Shown here piece after piece: positions 1-7,200 of a DNA stretch of 11,223 nt. This DNA is from CAZFHZ01 sp964519015 (GTDB taxonomy: Bacteria > Blakebacterota > Blakebacteria > Blakebacterales > CAYUVJ01): NCBI GenBank assembly GCA_964519015.1, contig CAZFHZ010000105.1, positions 1 to 11,223 on the forward strand, written 5' to 3'. The notes under the pieces were generated by a model. The model was not told where the DNA came from. It saw only the letters and a list, made by a program, of their open reading frames with translations, and made no database searches. The position numbers and the translations under genes are program-made. Each line of letters begins with the position of its first letter. Position 1 is the first letter of the stretch.

Positions 1-2
1 AC

Positions 3-248
3 GACGGCGTGGTCGTCAGCTACACCTCGGACGACCGGGATGTCGTGCGCGACCTCCAGCGCGTCATACCCGAGCGGCTCGAACAGGGCCGCCAGGGCCG
101 CGAGCGTATGGAGCGGATGCAGCAAATGCAGCAGCGCATGGAGCAGAGGCCCCAAATGCAGCGGCACATGCAAGAAGTTCGCACGATGCTCGAGCTGATC
201 GGCTCCGAGAAGGTGAAGCTCAACGTCAAGGAGACCGCCAAAGGCGTC
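3..248 (+). CDS. C-terminal fragment of a TSDD-motif protein, truncated at both ends
   Basis: The frame is open from the first base. It begins with DGVVVSYTSDDRDVV, passes through a Met/Gln/Arg-rich segment (about residues 24-57, e.g. MQQMQQRMEQ) and starts what looks like a second copy of the first unit (KVKLNVKETAKGV, compare DGVVVSYTSDD). I recall repeated '...GVxIxxTSDDPEVVxxLQ...' units in uncharacterised bacterial proteins, often with Met/His-rich linkers; this is memory, not a search, and no function is known to me. The second unit stops resembling the first after KGV (about position 248), which coincides with the start of reverse-strand carA-like sequence. The real C-terminus is therefore probably missing. 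The frame runs on by chance into the downstream receptor; the fusion is not credible. The 5' end lies outside the window. Confidence 0.55.
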
Positions 249-320
249 AACCTCAGTACCAAAGGAATAGCCCCCGTAGGCCGAGCCGTCAGCCAGTACC
301 AATATAGCCTTCTTAGCCAA
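237..320 (-). pseudogene. carA: 5' fragment of carbamoyl-phosphate synthase small subunit (carA)
   Basis: On the minus strand a TTG start (320-318), preceded by an AGGAG-like ribosome site, reads LAKKAILVLADGSAYGGYSF and continues GTEVDAFG. This matches the well-known CarA N-terminus (xKKAxLVLEDGTxFxGxSFGAExxAFGEVVFNT). CarA is the glutaminase subunit that supplies ammonia for carbamoyl phosphate in pyrimidine and arginine synthesis. The resemblance ends at about position 237, where the sequence becomes the antisense of the TSDD-motif gene, so only about 28 codons of a roughly 370-codon gene are present. The codons used (ATA, TTG, GTA, TAT, TTT) are unlike the GC-rich codons of the rest of the window. 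It lies 9 bp after a pyrC-like stop, as in pyrC-carA operons. It cannot be functional as it stands. Identification rests on motif recall. Confidence 0.7.
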
Positions 321-329
321 ACCCTTCTC

Positions 330-416
330 CTAAACCTTTGCTCCCTCGATTATCATCGCCTCGTCTTTAAATACCACCTCTCCCCCCACCACCGTTACCT
401 GCCTTATACGCCCGGA
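330..416 (-). pseudogene. pyrC: 3' fragment of dihydroorotase (pyrC)
   Basis: The minus strand reads GRIRQVTVVGGEVVFKDEAM followed by IIEGAKV and a TAG stop (332-330). The 'G-x-(V/I)-x-x-T-x-V-x-G-x-x-V(F/Y)' pattern is the usual last beta-strand of dihydroorotases and related amidohydrolases. The adjoining carA start makes dihydroorotase the best guess, because pyrC-carA is a common pyrimidine operon order. Only about the last 28 codons are recognisable; further upstream (above about 416) the strand becomes the antisense of the TonB receptor's signal-peptide region, although the frame stays open to 692 by chance. Codon use is AT-richer than the surroundings (TTT AAA, ATG ATA, GTA). This fragment and the carA fragment are one contiguous piece of foreign or displaced DNA. 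Confidence 0.65.
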
Positions 417-449
417 CTCCGTCGGGGTTCTCTGCACCTGCTCCTGCTG

Positions 450-2945
450 ATGCTCCCCCTCCTGCTCCCTCTGACGGTCGAAGGACAGTCCGCGTCCACC
501 GGCATCGTCCAGGGGAAGGTGCGGGACGAGGCGTCCGGCGCCCCCCTGCCGGTGGTGAACGTGATCGTCGAGGGGACACCCTACGGCACCCTGACCGGGG
601 CCGACGGCAGTTTCGTGATCCGGAACCTGCCCGCCGGCGAACACACCCTGCTCTTCTCCTTCATGGGCTATCGGCCGGTCCGGGTCGAACATGTGGCGGT
701 GCTGCCGGGACTACGGACGGACATGGACGTGCAGATGCAGGTGACCGAACTCACCCTGCCTCCGATCACCGTCACGGCCGAGCGCGTCCTGGTCCAGAAG
801 GATGTGACCGGTACCCTCCATCGGGTGGGCTCGGTCTCCATCCGCCGCCTGCCGGTGGACACCTTCCAGGACATCGTCGAACTCCAACCAGGGGTCTCGG
901 CCGGCGGGCACATCCGGGGGGGACGGGCTTCCGAGACCCTGTACGTGGTGGATGGACTCCCCGCCCAGGACCCGACCCAGGGGGGTTCCGCCCTCATGAT
1001 CCCGCGCTCCGCGCTCTCTGAACTCAATATCCACACCGGTGGGTTCGACGCTGAGTTCGGGAATGCCCTCTCCGGCGTGGTCCAGGTGGTCACCCGGCGC
1101 GGCGGCAACATCCACCAGGGGCTGCTCCGGGTGGACGCCGACGACCTGGATGCGCTCATCGGCGGCAACGAACACTCCGGACGGCATGAGGTGGAGGCGC
1201 TGGTGAGCGGTCCACTGCGCAGCGACCGCGCCTTCTACCTGCTGGCGGGGGACCATGTCACCGAAGACACGCGCTGGTGGCAGGATTTCGAGCGGAACGA
1301 CCTGAGCGGACCGAACCGGCGTCAGACCAGCCTCTTCGGCCGGATCGACCTGTACGCCAGTCCGGTCCTGCGATTCACCGGGGAGGGCGTGCGCAGCCAG
1401 GAATGGGGACGCGGATACGAATGGCGCTGGCGCCGCAACCTGACGGGTCTGCCCGACGACTGGCGCGACACCAGCCGCCTCTCGCTGACGCTCAACCACA
1501 TGGTCTCCCCGCTGGTCTTCTATGAACTCCACCTCTCCAAACAGTGGATCCGAAGCGGGGTGCGCGACGGTTCCCGCCAGGAGGCACTCGACCTGGAGCC
1601 GTGGCGTTACGACACCTTCCTCCAGTGGGTACTGGCGGGGGACCGGGTCTGGCGCTACCGCGGGTCACAGCGTATCAACACGGCGGGGGGGAGCCTGACC
1701 GCGCAGGCGGGCCGCCATCGTCTCAAGGTCGGATTCGAGCGTACCTGGTACGCCCTGGCCGCCGATCTGCTCAAAGTCGAACCTCAGACCACCTTTTACG
1801 GGCTCCCTCTGCCCGAAGCGACCCCGCTCGATTTCTCCTACAACTACCGCTACTTCCCCCGCACCGGGGCGCTCTTCGTGCAGGACACCTATGAGGCGAA
1901 GGAAGGGCTGATCTTGAAGTTCGGCCTGCGCTACGACTGGCTCGACCCGCGGGCCGCGCGTCCGGTGATGGAATGGGTCCCGATCAGCGCCGACGAGTTC
2001 GAGCAGCAGATCACCGGCTGGGTGCCGGCCGGGACCAAGCACCAGCTCAGCCCCCGCTTCGGACTCGCCTTCCCGGTGGATGAGCGGACCTGGTTCCTCT
2101 TCAACTACGGGCAGTTCTTCCAGGTTCCCCTCTTCGACCAGCTCTACTCCGGCCTCAACGTCGACCTCAAACGGGGACTGCGGGTGCTGGTCGGCAACCC
2201 CGACCTCAAGCACCAGCGCACCAAAGCCTACGAGTTCTCCTTCCGCCGCGAGTTCGATCTCGTGACGGTGGGCTCGGTGACGGGATTCTTCAAGGAGTCG
2301 TATCACCTGGTCGACACCAAGACCTTCCTGGCCTCCGATTCCCGCGCCCTCGAGGACGGCTACACCCAGTACATCAACCTGCCGCTGGCCCGGGCCTCCG
2401 GCCTGGAGCTGGCCATCGAACACCGCACCCCGGCCGGGATCGGATTGCACGGGGCCTATACCTACATGGTCGCGCAGGGGCACGCCGACACCGAACTGAG
2501 CGGCCTCAACTACCTCCAGTGGGGTTTCGAACCCCCACGGGCCATGCACTTTCTCTCCTGGGACCAGCGCCACACCCTGACCGTCGAGGTCGACGGGGAG
2601 TGGTCGGGCATGGTCTTCGATGCCGTCGGACGGTTCAACAGCCCGCGCCCCTACACCTACGCCCCTTCCCCGACCGGCGTGCTCCCGGCGGGGACGGTGA
2701 TCATCCCCAACGACGCCCGCATGCGTGAGATTTTCCAGGTCGACCTGCGGGTGAGCCGGGAGATGGTGTTCCCTGCCCGGTTGGGGGGGATCCGCCTGAA
2801 CCTCTTCGCCGACGTCCGTAACCTGACCGACCGGCGCAACGTGGAGTGGATCTCGAGCGACGGCCGTATCGGGGGGGAACTGGGGGATCCCGGGGCCTAT
2901 CGGATCGGCCGGCGGACCCGGATCGGGATGGAGGTGAGGTTCTGA
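450..2945 (+). CDS. TonB-dependent outer-membrane receptor with CarboxypepD_reg-like domain; 5' end disrupted
   Basis: From the ATG at 450 this is 831 residues. A hydrophobic, Leu-rich export signal ends near VEGQSAS. Next comes a carboxypeptidase-regulatory-like beta-sandwich (about 19-99; GKVRDEASGAPLPVVNV, DGSFVIRNLPAG, FSFMGYRPV) and a plug domain (about 121-218; LPVDTFQDIVELQPGV, IRGGRASETLYVVDGLP, FDAEFGNALSGVVQVVTRRGG). The remainder is the 22-stranded-barrel type and ends in an aromatic residue (EVRF). Such receptors import bulky substrates with TonB-ExbBD energy; the substrate is not predictable. The start is uncertain: in no frame is there an ATG or GTG between 216 and 449. The positively charged signal-peptide residues (LRRGSLH, 417-437) lie before the ATG, so the native start has probably been removed at the junction with the pyrC/carA fragment. 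The stop overlaps the next gene's ATG. Confidence 0.85.
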   Translation: MLPLLLPLTVEGQSASTGIVQGKVRDEASGAPLPVVNVIVEGTPYGTLTGADGSFVIRNLPAGEHTLLFSFMGYRPVRVEHVAVLPGLRTDMDVQMQVTELTLPPITVTAERVLVQKDVTGTLHRVGSVSIRRLPVDTFQDIVELQPGVSAGGHIRGGRASETLYVVDGLPAQDPTQGGSALMIPRSALSELNIHTGGFDAEFGNALSGVVQVVTRRGGNIHQGLLRVDADDLDALIGGNEHSGRHEVEALVSGPLRSDRAFYLLAGDHVTEDTRWWQDFERNDLSGPNRRQTSLFGRIDLYASPVLRFTGEGVRSQEWGRGYEWRWRRNLTGLPDDWRDTSRLSLTLNHMVSPLVFYELHLSKQWIRSGVRDGSRQEALDLEPWRYDTFLQWVLAGDRVWRYRGSQRINTAGGSLTAQAGRHRLKVGFERTWYALAADLLKVEPQTTFYGLPLPEATPLDFSYNYRYFPRTGALFVQDTYEAKEGLILKFGLRYDWLDPRAARPVMEWVPISADEFEQQITGWVPAGTKHQLSPRFGLAFPVDERTWFLFNYGQFFQVPLFDQLYSGLNVDLKRGLRVLVGNPDLKHQRTKAYEFSFRREFDLVTVGSVTGFFKESYHLVDTKTFLASDSRALEDGYTQYINLPLARASGLELAIEHRTPAGIGLHGAYTYMVAQGHADTELSGLNYLQWGFEPPRAMHFLSWDQRHTLTVEVDGEWSGMVFDAVGRFNSPRPYTYAPSPTGVLPAGTVIIPNDARMREIFQVDLRVSREMVFPARLGGIRLNLFADVRNLTDRRNVEWISSDGRIGGELGDPGAYRIGRRTRIGMEVRF

Positions 2946-3487
2946 TGTGTGCCGGCCGGTGGCTCCCTCCGGTGGCCCTCCTCACTCTGCTGGTGACGAC
3001 CGGCTGTGAGGAGTCCCTCCCCCCCTTTCCCGAGCCTTCCATCGAGCTCGAGGCGATCATCAACGTCAGCGACTTCATCGCGACCGCGAACCTGGGGGAG
3101 GAGGGGCCCGGACCGTTCGGGGTGGATGTGCGGAACATGAGCAATCCGGAGGGAGTCGGTGCTTTCTACCTGGCCCCCCCCTTCACGATCTCGGCCTGGG
3201 TTGACGTGCATCACGCCAAGGACCCCTCCCGTCACATCACCCTCGGTCGCAAAGTGCTCTTCTCCGAACCCGACCAGCGGCTCGACCCGGGGCAGACCGT
3301 GCGGGTCGAGCTCCCCTTCCCCCTCCAGGACGCCGATGGCTTCCCCTGGAACTTCTTCGATCCGTCAGTGGCTGCCCACAACCTGGTCTTCCAGGGGACG
3401 GTCCGGATCCCGGAGTACGACCTGGTCATCCGTACCCCGTCGCGGCAGATGACCTTTATCTACGGGGAAGGAGCGACCCGTCACTGA
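2945..3487 (+). CDS. Small lipoprotein encoded in overlap with the TonB receptor
   Basis: The protein has 180 residues. Its start ATG shares bases with the receptor stop (TGATG), which implies translational coupling. The N-terminus MCAGRWLPPVALLTLLVTTGC is a hydrophobic signal with a Cys at 21 after TTG, a slightly non-canonical lipobox (Thr rather than Leu at -3). The mature part is Pro-rich at first (ESLPPFPEPSIELEA) and then consists of alternating beta-type segments (FTISAWVDVHHAKDP, GQTVRVELPFPL, DLVIRTPSRQMTFIYG). This suggests a single Ig-like or related beta-sandwich. I do not recognise the family. It is too short and too beta-rich to be a SusD-type partner. By position it is likely an accessory of the receptor, either a surface or periplasmic binding lipoprotein. 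This is inferred from gene order. Confidence 0.75.
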   Translation: MCAGRWLPPVALLTLLVTTGCEESLPPFPEPSIELEAIINVSDFIATANLGEEGPGPFGVDVRNMSNPEGVGAFYLAPPFTISAWVDVHHAKDPSRHITLGRKVLFSEPDQRLDPGQTVRVELPFPLQDADGFPWNFFDPSVAAHNLVFQGTVRIPEYDLVIRTPSRQMTFIYGEGATRH

Positions 3488-3520
3488 GCGGGAGCCTATC
3501 CGATCGGTCCCTCCACGGCA

Positions 3521-3552
3521 CGGGGCGCACCGGAGACTGCCGGAGCGCCCCG
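3521..3552. terminator. Strong hairpin between convergent genes, probable bidirectional terminator
   Basis: CGGGGCGC (3521-3528) pairs perfectly with GCGCCCCG (3545-3552). Past an A/A mismatch, CCGG (3530-3533) pairs with CCGG (3540-3543), leaving a 6-nt loop. It sits between the ends of the lipoprotein gene (stop at 3487) and the minus-strand permease (stop at 3578). There is no clear T-run on either side, so it may be a non-canonical terminator or mRNA 3'-end protector rather than a classic intrinsic terminator. Confidence 0.6.
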
Positions 3553-3577
3553 CACCCTCCCGGGGGAAGAAGCCCGA

Positions 3578-4942
3578 TCAGGCCTGGCGAATCCAGCGCA
3601 CCAGCTCGGGCAGGTTGGGGCGTTTCCCGTACATGAGGGAGCCGAGCCGGAAGACCTTCGCCCCCAACCGCACCGCTACCCAGGTCCAGAGGATGAGCCA
3701 GCCGAAGGTGAGCGGGATCTCCCACCACGGCACCTGCTCGGTGGGCAGCCGCAGCATCATGGTCAGCGGCGCGGTGATGGGGATGTAGGAGAAGATTCGG
3801 GCGGCCAGACCGTTCGGTTCGGCGATGATAACGGTGAAGAGCATGAAGGGGATGACCACCGGGATGGTGAACCAGGTGGAGAGCTGCTGGCTCTCCCGCA
3901 TGCTGTTCCCCAGGCTCCCAGCCCCCGCCATCAGGCTGGCGATCATCAGGTAGCCGACCAGGAAGTAGCCCAGGCAGAGGGCGAAGAGAGCGACCGGTAC
4001 CTGCAGGCTCTCGGAGATAAAGGAGCCCGCGGCGATCAGCGCCCCGGCTCCCAGCAGGAGCCAGACCAGGACCTGGAGCAGCCCCGCCCCCCCCAGTCCC
4101 AGTACCTTGCCCAGCATCAGGTCGTCCGGGGTGACGCTGGAGAGGAGCACCTCGATGACCCGGTTCTCCTTCTCCTCGGCCACCCCCTGCAACAGGAAGC
4201 CGGCCGACATGAAGACCGACATCATCAGCAGCAGGCCGAAGAAGTAGGGGTAGCCGAAGTTGCGCAGGGCCGAGGCAACCCCCCGCTCCTCGAACTGGCC
4301 GGCCGTCTCCCCCGCCTGGCGCAGCTCGAACTGCTTCAGGTTGAGCGGGTTGAGCAGACGGCGTTCGATCGAGGCGGAGAGGCCCTGCCCCTGGACCAGG
4401 CTCATCATGAGGGTCTGGCGCAGGATGCTCTCGGCGTCACTGGGCCCTTCGTCCTCGAAGAAGTTGCGCGACTTGCCATAGCTCCACACCCGCCCGCTCT
4501 CCAGGTAGTCCCCGGCGATCAGCAGGGCGCCGTAGATCTCCTCGCGCTGGGCGGCGGCCACGGCGCTGTCGGCGTTCGTCATCATCACGAAGGCCACCCC
4601 GCGGCGGAATCCGGTGAACCGCTCGGAGGCCAGCGCGGCGACCGACGGGCTCATCCGGTCGTAGAGCCCCGAGACGGCCTGCCGGACCTCGTCGGGCAAC
4701 TCGACCGACTGCTGCGCCTCCTCGGCCAGGCGGGCAAGCACGTCCGTGGAGAGCACCGCGCTCGAATCGACCACGGCGTAGAGACGGGGTTCCACCTTGC
4801 CGACCGAGCGGGCGGCAAAGAACCCGATGACCCCGAACAGGACCGCGAAGAGGATCGGGGTGCCGAAGGCGGTGAAGATGTAGGAGGGCCGGCGTATGGT
4901 CACCGAGAACTCCCGGCCGGCGATCAGCAGGGCGCGTTTCAC
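3578..4942 (-). CDS. ABC-2 type exporter permease, NatB-like
   Basis: The protein has 454 residues with a GTG start (4942-4940) that overlaps the ATPase stop by the GTGA pattern. A good GGAGGT site lies six bases before it. Topology: one N-terminal membrane segment (about 24-46; YIFTAFGTPILFAVLFGVIGFF), a large extracytoplasmic domain (about 50-230), then five or so C-terminal helices. The segment EKENRVIEVLLSSVTPDDLMLGK after the second helix is typical of ABC2_membrane_3/NatB permeases, which work with NatA-type ATPases to export ions, small molecules or peptides. The length and topology are normal for the family. The substrate cannot be read from the sequence. It is the last gene of a two-gene operon, ending opposite the convergent TonB receptor unit. 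Confidence 0.9.
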   Translation of the reverse strand: MKRALLIAGREFSVTIRRPSYIFTAFGTPILFAVLFGVIGFFAARSVGKVEPRLYAVVDSSAVLSTDVLARLAEEAQQSVELPDEVRQAVSGLYDRMSPSVAALASERFTGFRRGVAFVMMTNADSAVAAAQREEIYGALLIAGDYLESGRVWSYGKSRNFFEDEGPSDAESILRQTLMMSLVQGQGLSASIERRLLNPLNLKQFELRQAGETAGQFEERGVASALRNFGYPYFFGLLLMMSVFMSAGFLLQGVAEEKENRVIEVLLSSVTPDDLMLGKVLGLGGAGLLQVLVWLLLGAGALIAAGSFISESLQVPVALFALCLGYFLVGYLMIASLMAGAGSLGNSMRESQQLSTWFTIPVVIPFMLFTVIIAEPNGLAARIFSYIPITAPLTMMLRLPTEQVPWWEIPLTFGWLILWTWVAVRLGAKVFRLGSLMYGKRPNLPELVRWIRQA

Positions 4943-5856
4943 GAGGCCACCTCCGGTCTGACGGGCTCCTGGGCGAGCTTGACGAAGATGTCTTCCAGGG
5001 GGATCTCGGCCAGCTGGAAGTGCTCGACCGGTGCCCCCTGCTCCAGCAGCGACTTCAGGAAGGCCCCGGCGGTGATCCCCTCCCGGAGGTGGACCTTGGT
5101 CAACAGACCCTCCGCCCGCGCCTGGGCCTTGAGGACGTCGGGATGTCCCTGCAGTCCTACCTCCGCATTGACCAGCAGGGCCCCCTCCGAGTGCTCCCGT
5201 TTGATCTCGCGCAGGTTCCCGTAGAGGACCCGCTGCCCGTGACTGATCATGAAGACCCGGTCGGCCAGCGCCTCGACCTGGGCCATCTGGTGGGTGGAGA
5301 GCAGGACGGTCTTCCCCTGGCTGCGCAGTTCCAGGATGAAGTCCTTGATCATGCGGGTGTTGACCGGGTCGAGACCGGTGAAGGGCTCATCCAGGATGAC
5401 CAGGTCGGGGTCGTGCAGGAGGGTCAGGGCGAGCTGCGCCTTCTGCTGCATCCCCTTGCTCAGTTCCTCGACCTTCTTCTTCTCCCACTCCTCCAGGCCC
5501 ATGCGTTCCAGCCAGGTGTGCGCGCGGCGGGTGGCCTCCTCGCGGTCCAGCCCGTGCAGCCGCCCGAAGTAGGCGATCACCTCACCGACCTTCTGCTTGC
5601 GATAGAGCCCCCGCTCCTCGGGCAGGTAGCCGATCCGGTGCTTCAGTTCATGGGAGATGGGGGTTTGGTCGAAGGTGATGCTCCCCTGGTCGGGTCGGGT
5701 GATGTCCATGATCATCCGGATCAGGGTCGTCTTCCCCGCCCCGTTGGGCCCGAGCAGGGCGAAGATCTCGCCCCCCCGGGTATCCATCGAGACCCCGTCG
5801 ACCGCCTTGAGGCTGCCGAACGTCTTGGTTACGTTGTCCACCTGGAGCTGGATCAT
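4939..5856 (-). CDS. ABC transporter ATP-binding protein, NatA-like
   Basis: The protein has 305 residues and is the ATPase partner of the overlapping permease. Motifs: Walker A GPNGAGKTT (36-44), the PEERGLY stretch in the Q-loop region (79-85) usual in NatA-type proteins, ABC signature LSKGMQQK (132-139), Walker B LVILDEP (152-158), and the switch histidine in LLSTHQ (189). After the nucleotide-binding domain comes a C-terminal extension (about 220-300, with PLEDIFVKL), the short domain common in this ATPase subfamily. All catalytic motifs are intact. It dimerises on the cytoplasmic face to power ABC-2 export. It is the first gene of the operon; transcription probably begins in the 5857-5988 gap shared with the divergent rocD gene. 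Confidence 0.93.
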   Translation of the reverse strand: MIQLQVDNVTKTFGSLKAVDGVSMDTRGGEIFALLGPNGAGKTTLIRMIMDITRPDQGSITFDQTPISHELKHRIGYLPEERGLYRKQKVGEVIAYFGRLHGLDREEATRRAHTWLERMGLEEWEKKKVEELSKGMQQKAQLALTLLHDPDLVILDEPFTGLDPVNTRMIKDFILELRSQGKTVLLSTHQMAQVEALADRVFMISHGQRVLYGNLREIKREHSEGALLVNAEVGLQGHPDVLKAQARAEGLLTKVHLREGITAGAFLKSLLEQGAPVEHFQLAEIPLEDIFVKLAQEPVRPEVAS

Positions 5857-5988
5857 ACCCGCGCCCGCTTTCGTGTCTGGACCGTATACCGCAGGATACG
5901 GAATCGGGGGGTGTTCTTTCAGTCGATTACTATCTTAGGATGGTAAGACAGTCGAGCCTCATCCACACCGATCCAGGATCGAGCTGCC
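5857..5988. promoter_or_regulatory. Divergent intergenic region with two inverted repeats
   Basis: These 132 bp separate the exporter operon (minus) from rocD (plus) and must hold both promoters. CCGTAT (5882-5887) and ATACGG (5896-5901) form a perfect 6-bp inverted repeat with an 8-bp spacer. Further on, TTACTATC (5927-5934) and GATGGTAA (5939-5946) form an inverted repeat with one mismatch, flanked by two direct copies of CAGTCGA (5920-5926 and 5949-5955). The second repeat lies in the AT-richest part of the gap. These are plausible operator sites. I cannot assign clear -35/-10 boxes on either strand. Confidence 0.4.
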
Positions 5989-7200
5989 GTGAGCCCGAGC
6001 AAACCGACACCCGCCGACTTCATCGCCCTCGAGGACCGTTACGGAGCCCATAACTACCACCCCCTGGACGTCATCATCGAGCGGGCCGAGGGGGTCTGGG
6101 TATGGGACGTGGAGGGGAAGAAGTACCTCGATTTCCTGGCCGCCTATTCGGCCGTCAACCAGGGGCACTGCCACCCGGCCATCCGAACGGCTGCGATCGA
6201 ACAGATGGCCAAGGTCACCCTGACCAGCCGGGCCTTCCGCAACGACCGGCTGCCGCTGCTCTACCAGCGGCTCAATGAGATGACCGGCATGGAGGTCGCC
6301 CTGCCCATGAACTCCGGGGCCGAGGCGGTCGAGACCGCCTTCAAGGCCGCCCGCAAGTGGGGGGAGAAGGTCAAGGGGATCTGCTCGGGCTGCCAGGAGA
6401 TCATCGTCTGCCAGGACAACTTCCACGGCCGCACCATCTCCATCATCTCGGCTTCCACCGAACCGCAATACCGTGACGGGTTCGGTCCCCACACTCCCGG
6501 GTTCGTGGTCGTCGACTACGGCGATCTGGAGGCGCTGGAGACCGCCATCTCCGACTTCACCTGTGCCTTCGTGGTCGAACCGATCCAGGGTGAGGCCGGC
6601 ATCAAGATCCCCCCGAAGGGGTATCTGGAGAAGGCGGCCGATATCTGTCGCCAGCGCAACGTCCTCTTCATCCTGGACGAGATCCAGTCGGGGCTGGGCC
6701 GCACCGGCAAGCTCTTCGCCTACCAGCACGAGAACGTTGTCCCGGACGGACTCATTATCGGCAAGGCCCTCTCCGGGGGGTACTACCCGGTGTCCGCCTT
6801 CCTGGCCCGCCGGGAGGTCATGGATGTGTTCACCCCGGGCGATCACGGCTCTACCTTCGGGGGGAACCCGCTCGCCTGCGCCATCGCCCTGGCTGCGCTC
6901 GACGTCATCGAGGAGGAGGGTCTGGTGGCCCGGAGCGCCGAGCTCGGGGAGTACTTCCTGAAGCAGCTCCGCACCCTCGAGAGCCCGCACGTGCGCGAGG
7001 TGCGCGGCCGGGGCCTCTGGATCGGCCTGGAGTTGGACGAGCCGGCCCGCCCCTACTGCGAGGCCCTGAAGGAGGAAGGCCTGCTCTGCAAGGAGACGCA
7101 CCAGAACGTGATCCGCTTCGCCCCTCCGCTGGTGGTCACGAAGGAAGAGCTCGACTGGGCCTTCGAGCGGATCAAGAAGGTGATTCAGGCTCGGGCCTAG
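5989..7200 (+). CDS. rocD: Ornithine--oxo-acid aminotransferase
   Basis: The protein has 403 residues with a GTG start. It is a class III PLP-dependent aminotransferase that converts ornithine and 2-oxoglutarate to glutamate-5-semialdehyde and glutamate (arginine/ornithine breakdown, proline link). The N-terminal YGAHNYHPLDVIIERAEGVW and YLDFLAAYSAVNQGHCHP are highly characteristic of ornithine aminotransferases rather than acetylornithine enzymes. PLP site: SGAEAVE (109-115) for phosphate binding, Asp230 in LDEIQSG, Schiff-base Lys259 in IIGKALSGG, and Thr289 in STFGGNPLA; Glu202 in QGEAG also matches. Length is normal and no motif is broken. The ribosome site before the GTG is weak (GGATCGAG). 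It appears monocistronic, followed by 185 bp of noncoding DNA; no arginase or proline gene is nearby. Confidence 0.93.
   Translation: MSPSKPTPADFIALEDRYGAHNYHPLDVIIERAEGVWVWDVEGKKYLDFLAAYSAVNQGHCHPAIRTAAIEQMAKVTLTSRAFRNDRLPLLYQRLNEMTGMEVALPMNSGAEAVETAFKAARKWGEKVKGICSGCQEIIVCQDNFHGRTISIISASTEPQYRDGFGPHTPGFVVVDYGDLEALETAISDFTCAFVVEPIQGEAGIKIPPKGYLEKAADICRQRNVLFILDEIQSGLGRTGKLFAYQHENVVPDGLIIGKALSGGYYPVSAFLARREVMDVFTPGDHGSTFGGNPLACAIALAALDVIEEEGLVARSAELGEYFLKQLRTLESPHVREVRGRGLWIGLELDEPARPYCEALKEEGLLCKETHQNVIRFAPPLVVTKEELDWAFERIKKVIQARA

Noticed and set aside
9..2945. A single 978-residue fusion protein joining the TSDD-motif fragment to the TonB receptor
   Set aside because: The linking stretch (about 250-415) has non-coding codon use on the plus strand and reads as PyrC/CarA on the minus strand, so the open frame is a chance read-through.
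3488..3728. Small minus-strand frame (90 residues) ending at 3456
   Set aside because: It overlaps the terminator hairpin and the permease 3' end in another frame and has no ribosome site or known motif.
5020..5946. Long plus-strand frame opposite the ABC ATPase
   Set aside because: The minus strand carries all Walker and signature motifs; the plus frame is a composition shadow of a GC-rich gene.
5959..7101. 380-residue minus-strand frame opposite rocD
   Set aside because: rocD is complete with all PLP-site residues on the plus strand; the reverse frame shows no recognisable motif.
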